NCBI GenBank assembly: GCA_903824295.1
Contig: CAIJWE010000030.1
Location: forward strand, 1 to 64,000
DNA length: 64,000 bases
Source: an uncultured Chlorobiaceae bacterium
GTDB lineage: Bacteria > Bacteroidota > Chlorobiia > Chlorobiales > Chlorobiaceae
Direction: 5' to 3'
The notes beneath the pieces were generated by a model, which made no database searches, was not told the DNA's origin, and was given only the letters and a program-made list of their open reading frames with translations. Below, piece after piece: positions 39,593-49,892 of this stretch (positions are counted from its first letter, which is position 1; each line of letters opens with the position of its first letter). The position numbers were made by a program, and so were the translations under genes.

Positions 39593-40332
39593 TCAGAATA
39601 ACAGGATTGTGCAAGAACATGCAGAACACCACACTCCTCCGCAACGTCAACCTTGAACTGGAGTCAGGCAAGATACTTGGAATCATCGGCCCTTCAGGCA
39701 ATGGCAAAACCACCCTTCTGCTCTCACTCTGTGGACTCTTGCCCTTTGATCAGGGAGAAATCACTGTCGGCAACAAAAGCATCAGTGCAAGAGAGAGCGG
39801 GATTAACTCTGAAGCGCTGTGGGAGTTCAGGAAAAAATCAGGGATTGTTTTTCAGCATCTCCACCTTTTCCCCCACCTGACCGTCCTCGGCAATATCATC
39901 GAAGCACCGATGCAGGTGAACCACAAAACAAAAACAGAGGCCGAACAGGAAGCCACACAGCTTCTCGAAAAGCTCGGGATTACGCAGCACAGGAACAAAT
40001 ATCCCGAAGAGCTTTCCGGTGGTGAGCAACAGCGCGTAGCAATCCTTCGAGCCCTGGCCATGAACCCTGAAGTGCTCCTGCTCGATGAACCCACCAGCGC
40101 CCTTGACCCGATGAGAAGCGGTGACGTACGAAACCTGCTGCGCCAGTTTGCCCACTCCGGCCATACCGTTGTTATCGTCTCGCACTCCGTACGCTTTCTC
40201 AAAGGCATTGCCGATTATCTGGCATTCATGGGAAAATCGGAACTGATTGAGATGAATACAACCGAGAAGCTGATGAACTACCCGGATGATCCACGGACAA
40301 AGGAGTTCCTGCTCTACAGTGAGCTGAACTGA
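39589..40332 (+). CDS. polar amino-acid ABC transporter ATP-binding protein (GlnQ-like)
   Basis: 247 residues. Walker A is GPSGNGKTT near 32, Q-loop VFQHLHLFPHLTVLGN, signature LSGGEQQRVAILRALAMNP, Walker B LLLDEPTSALDP, and the H-loop VSHS. Powers the fused binding-protein/permease upstream, to which it is coupled by an ATGA overlap. Confidence 0.94.
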   Translation: MIRITGLCKNMQNTTLLRNVNLELESGKILGIIGPSGNGKTTLLLSLCGLLPFDQGEITVGNKSISARESGINSEALWEFRKKSGIVFQHLHLFPHLTVLGNIIEAPMQVNHKTKTEAEQEATQLLEKLGITQHRNKYPEELSGGEQQRVAILRALAMNPEVLLLDEPTSALDPMRSGDVRNLLRQFAHSGHTVVIVSHSVRFLKGIADYLAFMGKSELIEMNTTEKLMNYPDDPRTKEFLLYSELN

Positions 40333-40397
40333 AGCACGACTCCAGAGCAACAGGAACGGCTCCGGTTTCAGCCATGAGCTGTTCACGACAAAGCCCG

Positions 40398-43133
40398 TTA
40401 CGATATGACAGGCTCACCACCAAACACCGTAAAGCAATTTTTCCCGCCGCTCTTCGACTGGTACATGGCATCATCAGCATGTTTTATAAGCGTCAGCTCA
40501 TCCTCTCCATGAAGGGGATAGATGGCTATACCGATGCTGCACGAAATATTGATGGTATGACCTTCAATTTCAAACGGCTTGCCGAGAGCATGAAGAATCA
40601 TTTCAGCCACGGTCGCAGCATTTGAAATGGCAACAATTTGCGGCAGCAAAACAACAAACTCATCGCCCCCAAGTCGTGCCAGCGTATCGCCACTCCTTCG
40701 CAATGCGTCGAGAGCACGGCTTGCCACCTGCTGAAGCAGCACGTCACCAATCCCGTGACCAAAGGTGTCGTTGACCGGTTTGAATTTATCAAGATCAAAG
40801 AGCATGATGGCGGCCATCAAACTACTCCGTTGACACTGGGCAATGGCCTGGCCGATACGGTCTGAGAGAAGACGGCGATTCGGGAGAGCGGTCAAATAGT
40901 CATGCATGGCCATATTTTCAATAACATACTTTTGTGCCTGAAGTATCTCCTGTTTCTGCTCCGCATTTTTTTTTGCCACAATATCCCATGCGATATCAGC
41001 CAGAATACCAATCCATTTTACATCAAAATCATCATAGTTTATCCTTTTGTTGCCGACACCAAGAATCGCAACGACCTTTTCATTGCGCAAGACCGGAACA
41101 ACCGCCTCACGCCTTATTTCAGCATGACCTTCCGGCATCCCTTTGCGATCCTTGAGTGCCGAATAATCGTTGTGGATAATGGCTCTCTTTTCGCGTGCAG
41201 CATCGGCCCACACCCCTGCCTGATCGAGCGCATAGTGCTGCCCCTCGCCCTGGGCATTGCACATCTTCCTGACCGTATTGGTTGACCACGCCTCCAGTGA
41301 AAGTGTTATCTGATCCTCTGCAACAAAGTGAAAAAAGCCGATAGAGCTTTCGGTCAAGCGCTCAGTTTCATCCAGCGTCAATTGAAGCAACTCCTTTATC
41401 GAATGAGTTCTTTCCATCTCAAGAAGAGCGATATGGAGTGCTGTGGAAACTTCGTAGTGTCTGCGCTCGGTGACGTCATGAACGATGACATAAAGAAAGG
41501 ATTTGCCATTCGACTCAATCGTTCTGCTGTAGACTTCAACATCGCGGATGGAGCCATCAGCCCGACGGTGGCGAAATAAAAAGCTGGTTTTTTCTCCAGA
41601 ACGGGTTTGCGCTATCGCAACCTCTATCTCCTCAGAATTGAGGGTATTGATCTCATGGATACGAATCCTGCGAAATTCATCAATCGTCCACCCATAAAAC
41701 TTCTGGGCAGCAGCGTTGGCATCAATGATAAATCCGGTATCAGGATTAATGATAAGCATGATGGCCGAATGGCCATCAAACATTCTTTTGAAACGCAGCT
41801 CGCTTTGGTGGAGTTCCTCTTCCGTTTGACGGTGCACCAATTCCGACTGCAGGGTATCGAGTGCAAAGGAGATATCCCCTCCAATCTCTTCCAGCAGTGC
41901 AATTTCCGCTTCGGTAAAAAATTCAGCTTCGACGACATAAAGATTCAGAACTGCAACTATCGCGCCATTGAGTCGAATGGGCACTGATGCGCCAGCATGA
42001 AAACCGCCAGCGACCGCCATCTCCTGCCACTGCTGCGGAGCGGGGTCTGTCTGGATATTTTTACTGTAAACGACCTTTCCTCTCTCCAGGGCAGAAGCGA
42101 TGATCCCCTGGCGGAAGGGCTCCATCTTTATATTGATCAAGGTAGACGGGAGAGCCGTTTCCCTGCCGCCATACACCGCTTTTGGTGTAACAAGAGCGGT
42201 ATCATGGTCAAACTCACCGATCCATGCCAGACTGAATTTACCAGACTCCACAGCTACGCGGCAAATAGCCTGAAATAATAGCCCTTTCTCCTTGACTTGC
42301 AAAATGGCTTGATTCACCTGACTGAGCGTCGCATAAAGGCGCGAAAGATTGTTGATTTTCAACTCATGTTGCCTGCGAAGCTCCAGTTCAGCAAGCAGGT
42401 TTTCGCTGGTGCTGTTCAATGCTGCCGTTCGCACTTTGACGCGCTCTTCCAGTTCGCTGTTGAGCTCTTGCAGCCACTCTTCAGCACGCTTTCGCCTCCC
42501 CACTTCACGGTTGATAATGACAACGAAGAGGAGTATGATGCAAAGAGCCGAACCCATTCCTGCTATCATGAAAAAACTCATCTGCTCCATGCTCTTGTCA
42601 GCCAACTCTGCGCGCTGCTGCAGGAGCAGCTCCTCTCTTTTTTGAAGCTTGCCAATGATAAGGCGAACATCATCCATCACCTTCCGGCCGACGTCGGTGG
42701 CTATAAGTTGCTTCGCAGCCTCAAACCCGGCACCTCTCCTTACCTCAACAACTTTTTTCATAAAGGCCAGTTTCTCCCCGACAAGCGGCTCGAGCACCCC
42801 AAGTTGCTCTTTCTGCAGGGGGTCACTGATCAATTGATGCAGCTCCTGCAAATGCCAACCAATCCCCCTTTTTGATGAAACCGCCTCATAATAGGGTCCA
42901 AGAAATTTTTCATTTCCCATGATAACGTAGCCGCGCGGAGCTGTTTCTGAGTCGATAAGCAGAGAGAGCAGTTCATTAAGTCGAGTCTGTATCACCAGCG
43001 TTCGATAGAGCGACCGATTATTCTCGATAAGCATCTGGAGATGGTTTACGATATAGATGTTCAGTCCGACAATCATGGAGAAGGCGAGCACAATCAGTAT
43101 TTTTGAATTGCGGCCAATAGGGTTGGGTTTCAT
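40398..43133 (-). CDS. membrane diguanylate cyclase with CHASE3, GAF, PAS and GAF sensor domains
   Basis: 911 residues. Two membrane helices (about 11-31 and 187-208) flank a CHASE3-like periplasmic domain. Then come a coiled linker, a GAF domain (about 280-440), a PAS domain (about 455-575), a second GAF (about 585-735) and a C-terminal GGDEF domain with an intact LGGDEFVVLL active site and DLDKFKPVNDTFGHG. It should make c-di-GMP in response to signals inside and outside. It lies 92 bases downstream of the membrane glycosyltransferase gene, on the same strand, which suggests a link with that polysaccharide cluster. The second GAF is closely like one in the kinase at 53076. Confidence 0.92.
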   Translation of the reverse strand: MKPNPIGRNSKILIVLAFSMIVGLNIYIVNHLQMLIENNRSLYRTLVIQTRLNELLSLLIDSETAPRGYVIMGNEKFLGPYYEAVSSKRGIGWHLQELHQLISDPLQKEQLGVLEPLVGEKLAFMKKVVEVRRGAGFEAAKQLIATDVGRKVMDDVRLIIGKLQKREELLLQQRAELADKSMEQMSFFMIAGMGSALCIILLFVVIINREVGRRKRAEEWLQELNSELEERVKVRTAALNSTSENLLAELELRRQHELKINNLSRLYATLSQVNQAILQVKEKGLLFQAICRVAVESGKFSLAWIGEFDHDTALVTPKAVYGGRETALPSTLINIKMEPFRQGIIASALERGKVVYSKNIQTDPAPQQWQEMAVAGGFHAGASVPIRLNGAIVAVLNLYVVEAEFFTEAEIALLEEIGGDISFALDTLQSELVHRQTEEELHQSELRFKRMFDGHSAIMLIINPDTGFIIDANAAAQKFYGWTIDEFRRIRIHEINTLNSEEIEVAIAQTRSGEKTSFLFRHRRADGSIRDVEVYSRTIESNGKSFLYVIVHDVTERRHYEVSTALHIALLEMERTHSIKELLQLTLDETERLTESSIGFFHFVAEDQITLSLEAWSTNTVRKMCNAQGEGQHYALDQAGVWADAAREKRAIIHNDYSALKDRKGMPEGHAEIRREAVVPVLRNEKVVAILGVGNKRINYDDFDVKWIGILADIAWDIVAKKNAEQKQEILQAQKYVIENMAMHDYLTALPNRRLLSDRIGQAIAQCQRSSLMAAIMLFDLDKFKPVNDTFGHGIGDVLLQQVASRALDALRRSGDTLARLGGDEFVVLLPQIVAISNAATVAEMILHALGKPFEIEGHTINISCSIGIAIYPLHGEDELTLIKHADDAMYQSKSGGKNCFTVFGGEPVIS

Positions 43134-43225
43134 GATAGATTGTTGTTATCGCCTCCAGACGAAAAAACCATCTGTTTTGCTGTTCAATAAGGCTGTTGTA
43201 ATCAAAAAGGCAATCATCTCTGCGA

Positions 43226-44653
43226 TTATGGTGCCGGTGGGGCCCTGTACTCTGTTCGCTCACGGTAACCATAAGCTAACTTGCCTTTTACCAGCAGATC
43301 ATACATTCCCACAAGCCGGCAGAGCACGTGAAATTGATGGAAACCGAAATGCTCAATAAATCCGGCCGACAACATGCGAATGATGTCGCGGGTTTTTTCC
43401 TGCCGCATTCTGGTCGTTGCCTGCAGCAGTACAGCGGAAATCGAGACAAGCGTGCCAAGCAGAACTCCGAAAATAAAGAGCAGCATCAGTATGGCCGGAC
43501 TGTCTATCCTGAAGAAGAGTACCAGGACGGCGATAATGTATGCGCCAGCCTCGACCACGGCAGAGAGCGCTTCAAAAATGAAATAGAAAGGAACACCAAA
43601 CATTCCAGCCATCCCGTAACGGCTATTGAATGCCATGTCTCGATTCCATATCAGCGACTGAAGAATGGCCCGCTGCCAGAAATTGCGTTGTGAACAGAAG
43701 GCTTTAAGGGTTTCGGGTACCTGACTGTAACATCCGGGATCAGGGATGTAGGTAATCTCAAAATCCTTTGCCTCCTCGTGCTCATGGATATAACGGTGAA
43801 GAGAGACGGTAAGTTCAAAATCATCAACAACCGCGCCAACATTTGCCCCGCCGACAGCAATAAAAATCTCTTTTCTGATAATCGTAAAGGCTCCCGACAT
43901 GCAGAGCATGCTCTTCAGTCGGGTGAGCCCCAGTCGGGCCCACTGGAATGAACGGAGATATTCAACAGCCTGAAAGAGCGGAAGCCAGGTTTCAGGCAGA
44001 TTACGCTTGATAATCCGCCCGTTTTCGACGATAAGCCCGTTTGAGGGACGTATGATTGCCGCCGCCGCCACCACATTGCGGTTATAGAGGAAAGGGCGGA
44101 TCATATAGAGCAGGGCATCCTCTTCAAGCACACAATCGGCATCGATCTGACAGATTATCGGATAGCGCGCATGATCAACTCCCGAATTATTGGCGTCGGC
44201 CCGCCGACCGTTCTCCTTGTCGACAACAATCAGGTTCTTGTGAAGCGCCGATTGGTAAACCGCACGAACAGGCTTTGAGGGAAGCTGCTTCTTGAATACC
44301 TTGTCGAGGGGCTCCAGTTTAAACCGCTCAATAAGGAGTTTCAGCGTGCCATCTTCTGAGCCGTCATTGACAACAATAACCTCAAACTGCGGGTAGCGGA
44401 GCTGCAAGACATTGAGAAGCGTGTGGACAATCACCTTCTCTTCGTTATAGGCCGAAATGACAATCGAGACGGGAGGCGTCAAGGGGGACTGACTGATACG
44501 TTTGAATTCCAGAAACTGAATACCCTGGTGGTAGCGTTTTTGCTCAATAGAACCGAGCAGAATGAGAAAAAAATAGATGCCGTGCATCATCAGATAGTAG
44601 ATGAGGATGATCCTGATAAGGATCTCGAGAACCGCCATCATATCCGGGCTCAT
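43226..44653 (-). CDS. membrane family 2 glycosyltransferase
   Basis: 475 residues. One N-terminal membrane helix, a GT-A domain with VSIVISAYNEEKVI, VIVVNDGSEDGT, the metal-binding CQIDADCVLEEDAL, VDDFEL as base region and CSQRNFWQRAI as the QxxRW-like motif, then three or four C-terminal helices. This is the processive synthase layout (PgaC/cellulose synthase-like), so it likely builds and moves a polysaccharide across the inner membrane. Its start overlaps the HEAT gene stop (ATGA). Confidence 0.9.
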   Translation of the reverse strand: MSPDMMAVLEILIRIILIYYLMMHGIYFFLILLGSIEQKRYHQGIQFLEFKRISQSPLTPPVSIVISAYNEEKVIVHTLLNVLQLRYPQFEVIVVNDGSEDGTLKLLIERFKLEPLDKVFKKQLPSKPVRAVYQSALHKNLIVVDKENGRRADANNSGVDHARYPIICQIDADCVLEEDALLYMIRPFLYNRNVVAAAAIIRPSNGLIVENGRIIKRNLPETWLPLFQAVEYLRSFQWARLGLTRLKSMLCMSGAFTIIRKEIFIAVGGANVGAVVDDFELTVSLHRYIHEHEEAKDFEITYIPDPGCYSQVPETLKAFCSQRNFWQRAILQSLIWNRDMAFNSRYGMAGMFGVPFYFIFEALSAVVEAGAYIIAVLVLFFRIDSPAILMLLFIFGVLLGTLVSISAVLLQATTRMRQEKTRDIIRMLSAGFIEHFGFHQFHVLCRLVGMYDLLVKGKLAYGYRERTEYRAPPAP

Positions 44654-45735
44654 GGTAGTGAAGTAACGGGACTGCTTTTCAGTAGACTTCGTTCCTGCAT
44701 CACCAGACGACTCACTTCGGCAGCAAACCGGTCTTCATGGGTGAGGGCATCTCTCAAGGCGGCAACGCCCTTCTGGCCAAGTTCGGCCAGCGAGTCGGCG
44801 GTGTTATAACGAACCCACCAGACAGAATCGCCAAGAGCGCCAGCAAGCGCAGAAACTGCCCGATCGGCTTTCAACAGGCCCAAAGAGCTGGCTGCGAGAG
44901 CCCTGACCTCCCAGGCGCTGTCATGCATGGAGTTGCACAAGGGTGTTACGGCTTCGGGAGCTCCAATATTGCCAAGGGCTTTTGCGCTCTGTATGCGAAG
45001 CTCTTTGTCGGGACTGGAGAGATAGGTGAGTATGAGGGGAATCGCCTGACGTGCACGCTGCAGGCCAAGTGCTCTGATGGCAAACACCTTGCCTTCACTC
45101 TTTGGAGATGGTTGCGCAAGGTAGCGCAAAAGAATCGGGACCGCTTCAACACCCATCTCGTTGATGATCTCAATTGTCCGTTCAGCAGGCCATTCAGCCG
45201 GTGCAGAGAGCTGTTCAAGAATGGGAATAGTGGCCTCAACAGCCTTTATCTTTGCCAAGGCATGGGCGGCTGAAAACCTGACCATCAGTGACTTGTCTGC
45301 AAGCGCATGAAGCAACGGCGGAATAACGGCATGACGATTTGCGATATAGGGCAGATAGGTTGCTGCCCGCTGGCGCGTCCGCCAGTTTCTTGAGTGCGAA
45401 AGCCGCCGGAGTTCCTGTTGCACCAGAAAATGTGTGCCCGTTGTCTCAAAAATATAGAGCAGCTTCTTTTGTGCAGCCTCTCCCATCTCTTCGGCAAGCT
45501 GGGCAACAAGTCCAACGAGAAACTTCTCTTCGCCATGAGGGGTACTGAAGACCGACACATGGATCTCTCCCCTGAGATAGCCCTCAAGCGCTTCGCGCAA
45601 GGCTGAACGACCTTTTTTAGCCCGAGCCTCCCGCCGAATGGCAATATTGTTGAACAAAACAACCCGTATCGACAGAAGAATGACTATGGCGGTCAAAAAC
45701 ACAATGGCTTTTGCAAAGAAAAAAAAAACGGTCAT
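44650..45735 (-). CDS. membrane-anchored HEAT-repeat protein
   Basis: 361 residues. One N-terminal membrane helix (FFFFAKAIVFLTAIVILLSIRVVLF), then about seven HEAT/PBS-type helical repeats from residue 120 on (for example SLMVRFSAAHALAKIKAVEATIPIL and KELRIQSAKALGNIGAPEA). No catalytic motif; likely a scaffold for the flanking glycosyltransferase and epimerase. Overlaps both neighbours by 4 bases. Confidence 0.88.
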   Translation of the reverse strand: MTVFFFFAKAIVFLTAIVILLSIRVVLFNNIAIRREARAKKGRSALREALEGYLRGEIHVSVFSTPHGEEKFLVGLVAQLAEEMGEAAQKKLLYIFETTGTHFLVQQELRRLSHSRNWRTRQRAATYLPYIANRHAVIPPLLHALADKSLMVRFSAAHALAKIKAVEATIPILEQLSAPAEWPAERTIEIINEMGVEAVPILLRYLAQPSPKSEGKVFAIRALGLQRARQAIPLILTYLSSPDKELRIQSAKALGNIGAPEAVTPLCNSMHDSAWEVRALAASSLGLLKADRAVSALAGALGDSVWWVRYNTADSLAELGQKGVAALRDALTHEDRFAAEVSRLVMQERSLLKSSPVTSLP

Positions 45736-46712
45736 GCTGTCTCAAGCCTTCTCCGTTCAAGAGAGATCAGGTTGTCAAGAGTATCCGGCAATACCCATTT
45801 CGCTGTAAATCCCGTCAATTCATGCAATTTGTCGAGAATCGGGCGGCGGTGGGTAATTTCATCAATTTCCATCCCGTAAGCCTCTTTACAGGAAAGAAAT
45901 GCAAACGGGGAACTGCTTCCGGCCCGTTTCGAAACAAGCGCAGCCAATTCAAGGATAGATATCTCCTGATCGTTACCGACATTGACAATCTCACCATTTG
46001 CAGCGGGTGATGATGCCAACAGCTCCAATGCAACAACCGTGTCACGGACATCACAAAACGAGCGGGTCTGCAATCCATCGCCATAAATGGTAAGAGGCAG
46101 ATTATTGACTGCCTGATAAACGAAATTGGGCACCACCATACCATATTTACCGGTTTGGCGAGGACCTATGGTATTGAACAGACGCGCAATGACAACCCTG
46201 ATGGTGGACTTGTACATGAATGAGTAGGCAAGAAATTCGTCAGCAAGTTTTGTAACCGCATAACACCATCGTAATCGGGCACCTGAACGAAGCACGATAT
46301 CGTCTGTTTCTGAAAACCCGCCTTTTGAATTAAAACCGTAAACCTCTGAGCTGGAGGCAACAATGACCTGTGCATCCGGCCGCACCTCGGCAACTGCCCG
46401 AAAAACCCGCTCCGTTGCAGCGATGTTGGTAGCCATAACCGCCCGGGGATCCTCCAATACCTTTTTAACTCCCACAATGGCAGCCATGTGATAAATGCGC
46501 TCAACCTGGCTGACCACCTCTTTCAATCGATCCCAGACAAGGATATCGGCCTGGTGAAATTGAAAGGCAGGGTTATGGAGGAACGCCTGGATATTATTGA
46601 TCGACCCGGTCGAAAGATTGTCGACAACCGAGACCCGGTCGCCCCGTTCCAGATGAAAGGCAACGAGATGAGAACCGATAAAGCCCGCACCACCCGTGAC
46701 AAGTACATGCAT
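45732..46712 (-). CDS. NAD-dependent sugar-nucleotide epimerase/dehydratase
   Basis: 326 residues from the ATG at 46712 (a second ATG two codons earlier also fits). Extended SDR family: Rossmann motif VTGGAGFIGSHLV, DNLSTGS, and the catalytic Tyr and Lys in RWCYAVTKLADE, with a Ser in ASSSEVYG. ARLFNTIGPRQ is typical of UDP-sugar epimerases/decarboxylases. It probably supplies an activated sugar for the glycosyltransferase. Confidence 0.88.
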   Translation of the reverse strand: MHVLVTGGAGFIGSHLVAFHLERGDRVSVVDNLSTGSINNIQAFLHNPAFQFHQADILVWDRLKEVVSQVERIYHMAAIVGVKKVLEDPRAVMATNIAATERVFRAVAEVRPDAQVIVASSSEVYGFNSKGGFSETDDIVLRSGARLRWCYAVTKLADEFLAYSFMYKSTIRVVIARLFNTIGPRQTGKYGMVVPNFVYQAVNNLPLTIYGDGLQTRSFCDVRDTVVALELLASSPAANGEIVNVGNDQEISILELAALVSKRAGSSSPFAFLSCKEAYGMEIDEITHRRPILDKLHELTGFTAKWVLPDTLDNLISLERRRLETA

Positions 46713-46771
46713 AACCAACTCCGTTTTTACTGAAAAAAAAATTTATAAATCCACAATGGTCCCCCCACCGT

Positions 46772-48984
46772 TCATGGTAACTCCCCGTTGGCTATCATCT
46801 TCAAAAACAGGGCAACTATTTCCGGGTCAAAATGTGTCCCGGAAAGGGATTTGATATGCTCAATCAATTCGGCCGTTGGCAAACCCTTACGATAGGGCCG
46901 GTCAGATTGCATGGCATCCCATACATCAACAACGGCAAACAGACGCGCGGCCAGGGGAATTTGCGTCCCTTTTAATCCGCGGGGATAACCACTCCCATCC
47001 CATTTTTCATGATGACAATAGGGGATATCGATTGCGCAACGCAAGAAGGTGATCGGCGAAAGCAGTGCAAAGGCTAACGCTGGATGCGTGCGCATGAGAG
47101 CCCACTCATCCTTTGTCAACTGATCAACCTTGAAAAGAATCGTATCGGGGAGAGCCATCTTGCCAATGTCATGCAAAAGGGCTCCACGACGTATGTCAGC
47201 CATTGCCTCCTCAGGAATTTCTGCAGCTCGGGCAAGCTTCAAGGTCATCTCTGTTACGCGATGTGAGTGACCTTCGGTCGCTTCATCCCGTAAATCAAGT
47301 GCGTTTGACCATCCCTCAATGGTGGCATCATAGGCATGCAAGAGTTCCTGATTGGCTACGCGCAATTTTCTGACTGATTGATAATCTTCAATCGCCATAG
47401 CAGCCTGCCCAGCCAAGGTATGCAAAAAATCAAGCAAATCAGAGTTGTCAACCATTTTTTTCGTTGAAAAAACTCAAAGATCCCGCTCAAATTCCCCTTG
47501 ACTATCAACGGTATAGAGTAACAGGTAACAAAACCTTCACTTGCTGTAAGCGAACGAGAAACAAAACAACTCTCTGTCTCGGCCAGATTGGTTATACTGA
47601 AAAACTTTTGTTCCAGTAACCGGGCTTCATCGCCATCACGCAATTTAATCTCCTGGCGCTCTATTTCCGTTGAGCGAAAGCCCCGTCCGACCATAAACCG
47701 CAAGGTGTTGCTATGCGGGTCAAGTAAAAGAATGTCAGCCGCATCAACCTGTAACTCTGAAATGGTACCCTCCAACACGTTTTTCAGTGCAAGATAGATA
47801 TCGGTAGTCCCTCTGATAGCAAAGTCAATCTCCCGTAAAACATGCAAGCGCTGTAATTGACGATGCAGCTTATTCTCTGCCAGTTTCCGGTCTGTAATAT
47901 CAAAGCCAATGCCGTTGATGCTTACCGGAACATGATGTTTATCGAAGGAAATGGATTTTCGATCAAAAATCCATCGAATAGCTCCATCAGGTTTCACAAT
48001 ACGGTACTCAGACTCGGCTCGCCCATTTTTATGAAGTTCTTCATTACTTGCTTGTGCAAGCTCTCGGTCTTCAGGATGCACCATTTGAATCCACAGCTCC
48101 GGTTTGGCATAAAACTCCTCAATAGATATACCATAGATCTTTTCAAGAGCATTGTTAACGTCTAACAGACAAGAACCATCCAAAGAAGCTGACCAGACAA
48201 CATCATCCATCTGGGAAATCACTTGATCGAGCCTTTCCTTGCTCTGGAGCAAATCTTCTTCCGCTTGCTTGCGTTCGGAAATATCTATACCTACGCCGAC
48301 AAGAAATGGATTACTGTCAATCATCATTCGGCTGCCGGTCATCAGGAATCTCTTGCATTCCGGGCCGCCATGAAGCAGTACCCTGACTTCAGTAATCAAC
48401 TCTTCGCCGTTCTTCATAATCCGTTCTACTTTTTCAGCCATCATCGCCCGATCATCCGGGTGGATGCACTCTATACCGATAATGTCAGCCATTTCGATTT
48501 CGGCTGCATCAAAAATTTGATCACGGACGTAACGATTCCACGCACTCAATTTTCCGTCTGCATCAAGCACATAAAAGGAGCCGGGAATGGCTGCAATAAT
48601 CGACCGACTAAGGAGTCTCTCATTTTTCAGCAATTGCCCGATATCGGTAATATCTCGGGCGATGATCAACAGTTGATCAATTTCACCCTGCGCTGATTGA
48701 GAGGGATATACGGCATAGCGCAGAAGTCGCCCCTCACCTTCGTCGTCCCAAGTGAGGGTTTTCCGGCTTCGCAACACCTCCTGCATCAGAGCCTGCCACT
48801 GCTCCGCTGCTTCAGGTAAAAGCAACCCGTCATATCCTTTTCCCCGGCATTCCGGCTCACTCAAGCTAAACCCGGAGCAAAACGCGTTATTGGCTTCAAG
48901 GATGATTCCCTCCCGGTCCACAAGAAAGACTGGTTCTGAAACTGAAGAAAAGAGAGCGGAAAATGACAATTCAGAGCTTTTCAT
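46772..48984 (-). pseudogene. PAS-PAS-PAS-GAF-HD-GYP regulator, frameshifted at an A7 tract
   Basis: Two frames that join as one protein of about 737 residues. The first (48984 to about 47456, with AGGAG before its ATG) has three PAS domains and most of a GAF domain, ending SGIFEFFQRKK. The second (47455 to 46772) begins VDNSDLLDFLHTLAGQAAMAIED, exactly the usual end of a GAF domain, then an HD-GYP domain with LLHDIGKMALPD and HHEKWDGSGYPRGLKG intact. HD-GYP enzymes degrade c-di-GMP. The junction is CGA AAA AAA TGG; stepping back one base gives AAA ATG GTT, restoring the frame. It may be a real or technical deletion, or a -1 slippage site. An ATG lies at the start of the second frame. Confidence 0.88.
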
Positions 48985-49058
48985 TTCGTCACTCCTGAGC
49001 CGTTGGTTGCATAAGGCAGCATAGAGCACCTTCTGATTTTGAGAGTGTCCAGGTATGA

Positions 49059-49892
49059 TCACAAGATGATACGAAGTCCAAGTTGCCCTCCATTTCGTTG
49101 GTAATAATCGCCTGCCATGCCATGCCAGTAAGCAGCAACCACCCCGACTCTCTTGAGGGGCCAAAAGAGAGCGTCAAGCTGAAGGAAGTTTGTCGTTATT
49201 GATGAAAGGCTGTTTTGGTAGACGACCTCCGGCTCAATACCAAACGCGTAAGTAACCCCAAGCCGGCTATTACCGGCAGAGACCCATTGTACCTGCACTC
49301 TGTGTGCGAGCTCCCCGCGACTATGATCAATTGATGAAACCAGAGCGGTATAGGCAAAGCGAAACTCCCCTGCATTTTTTTCAACACCGACACTCTCAAT
49401 ATTCGTTATTGCATCAAAGTATTGCCGCTGTTCTGCTCCAAGCGTATATCCAAATCCGTCGGGAAGCTTTCCATTCCACACCAATCCGACGGTATTCTTT
49501 GCCAGAAAATCCGGATTGGCGGCATAACTGCCACTGAGCGTGATAACACCAATTGGAAAAGAGTAGGCGTAGGAGGCTCCGATAGTCTGGTCTGATAACC
49601 CGAATCGAAAAACATCTTCACCCTGAACCGTGAGGAGCCCGAAAGCTTTGAGCGGCAAACAGGCTTTGACATACTTACTGTTCCAGTCAGGAGCGTTATC
49701 GGTCAGATAGTCTGCGGTATAGCCTGCCTCAAGGTATGGTGCGGCATCAAAAGCTGATGGCCTTGTTGCCGCACTCTCCTCTGCCACAGCCGGAGTGGCT
49801 TGCAGCAAGAGTGACAGGGCAATTGCTGCTCCCGTAAAGAAAAGAACTCTTTTTTTAAAGGGCAACACCGGTGTCTCTGTAACATTCTTCAT
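49059..49892 (-). CDS. YaiO-family outer-membrane beta-barrel protein
   Basis: 277 residues. Signal peptide (about residues 15-37, ending PAVAEE), then a beta-barrel with TVGLVWNGKLPDGFGYTLG, EQRQYFDAITNIESVGVEK and RLGVTYAFGIEPE, typical of the YaiO family, and a C-terminal strand ending GGQLGLRIIL. In E. coli yaiO lies near a glycosyltransferase gene (yaiP), and here too one follows downstream. A role in exporting a polysaccharide is likely but not proven. Confidence 0.83.
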   Translation of the reverse strand: MKNVTETPVLPFKKRVLFFTGAAIALSLLLQATPAVAEESAATRPSAFDAAPYLEAGYTADYLTDNAPDWNSKYVKACLPLKAFGLLTVQGEDVFRFGLSDQTIGASYAYSFPIGVITLSGSYAANPDFLAKNTVGLVWNGKLPDGFGYTLGAEQRQYFDAITNIESVGVEKNAGEFRFAYTALVSSIDHSRGELAHRVQVQWVSAGNSRLGVTYAFGIEPEVVYQNSLSSITTNFLQLDALFWPLKRVGVVAAYWHGMAGDYYQRNGGQLGLRIIL

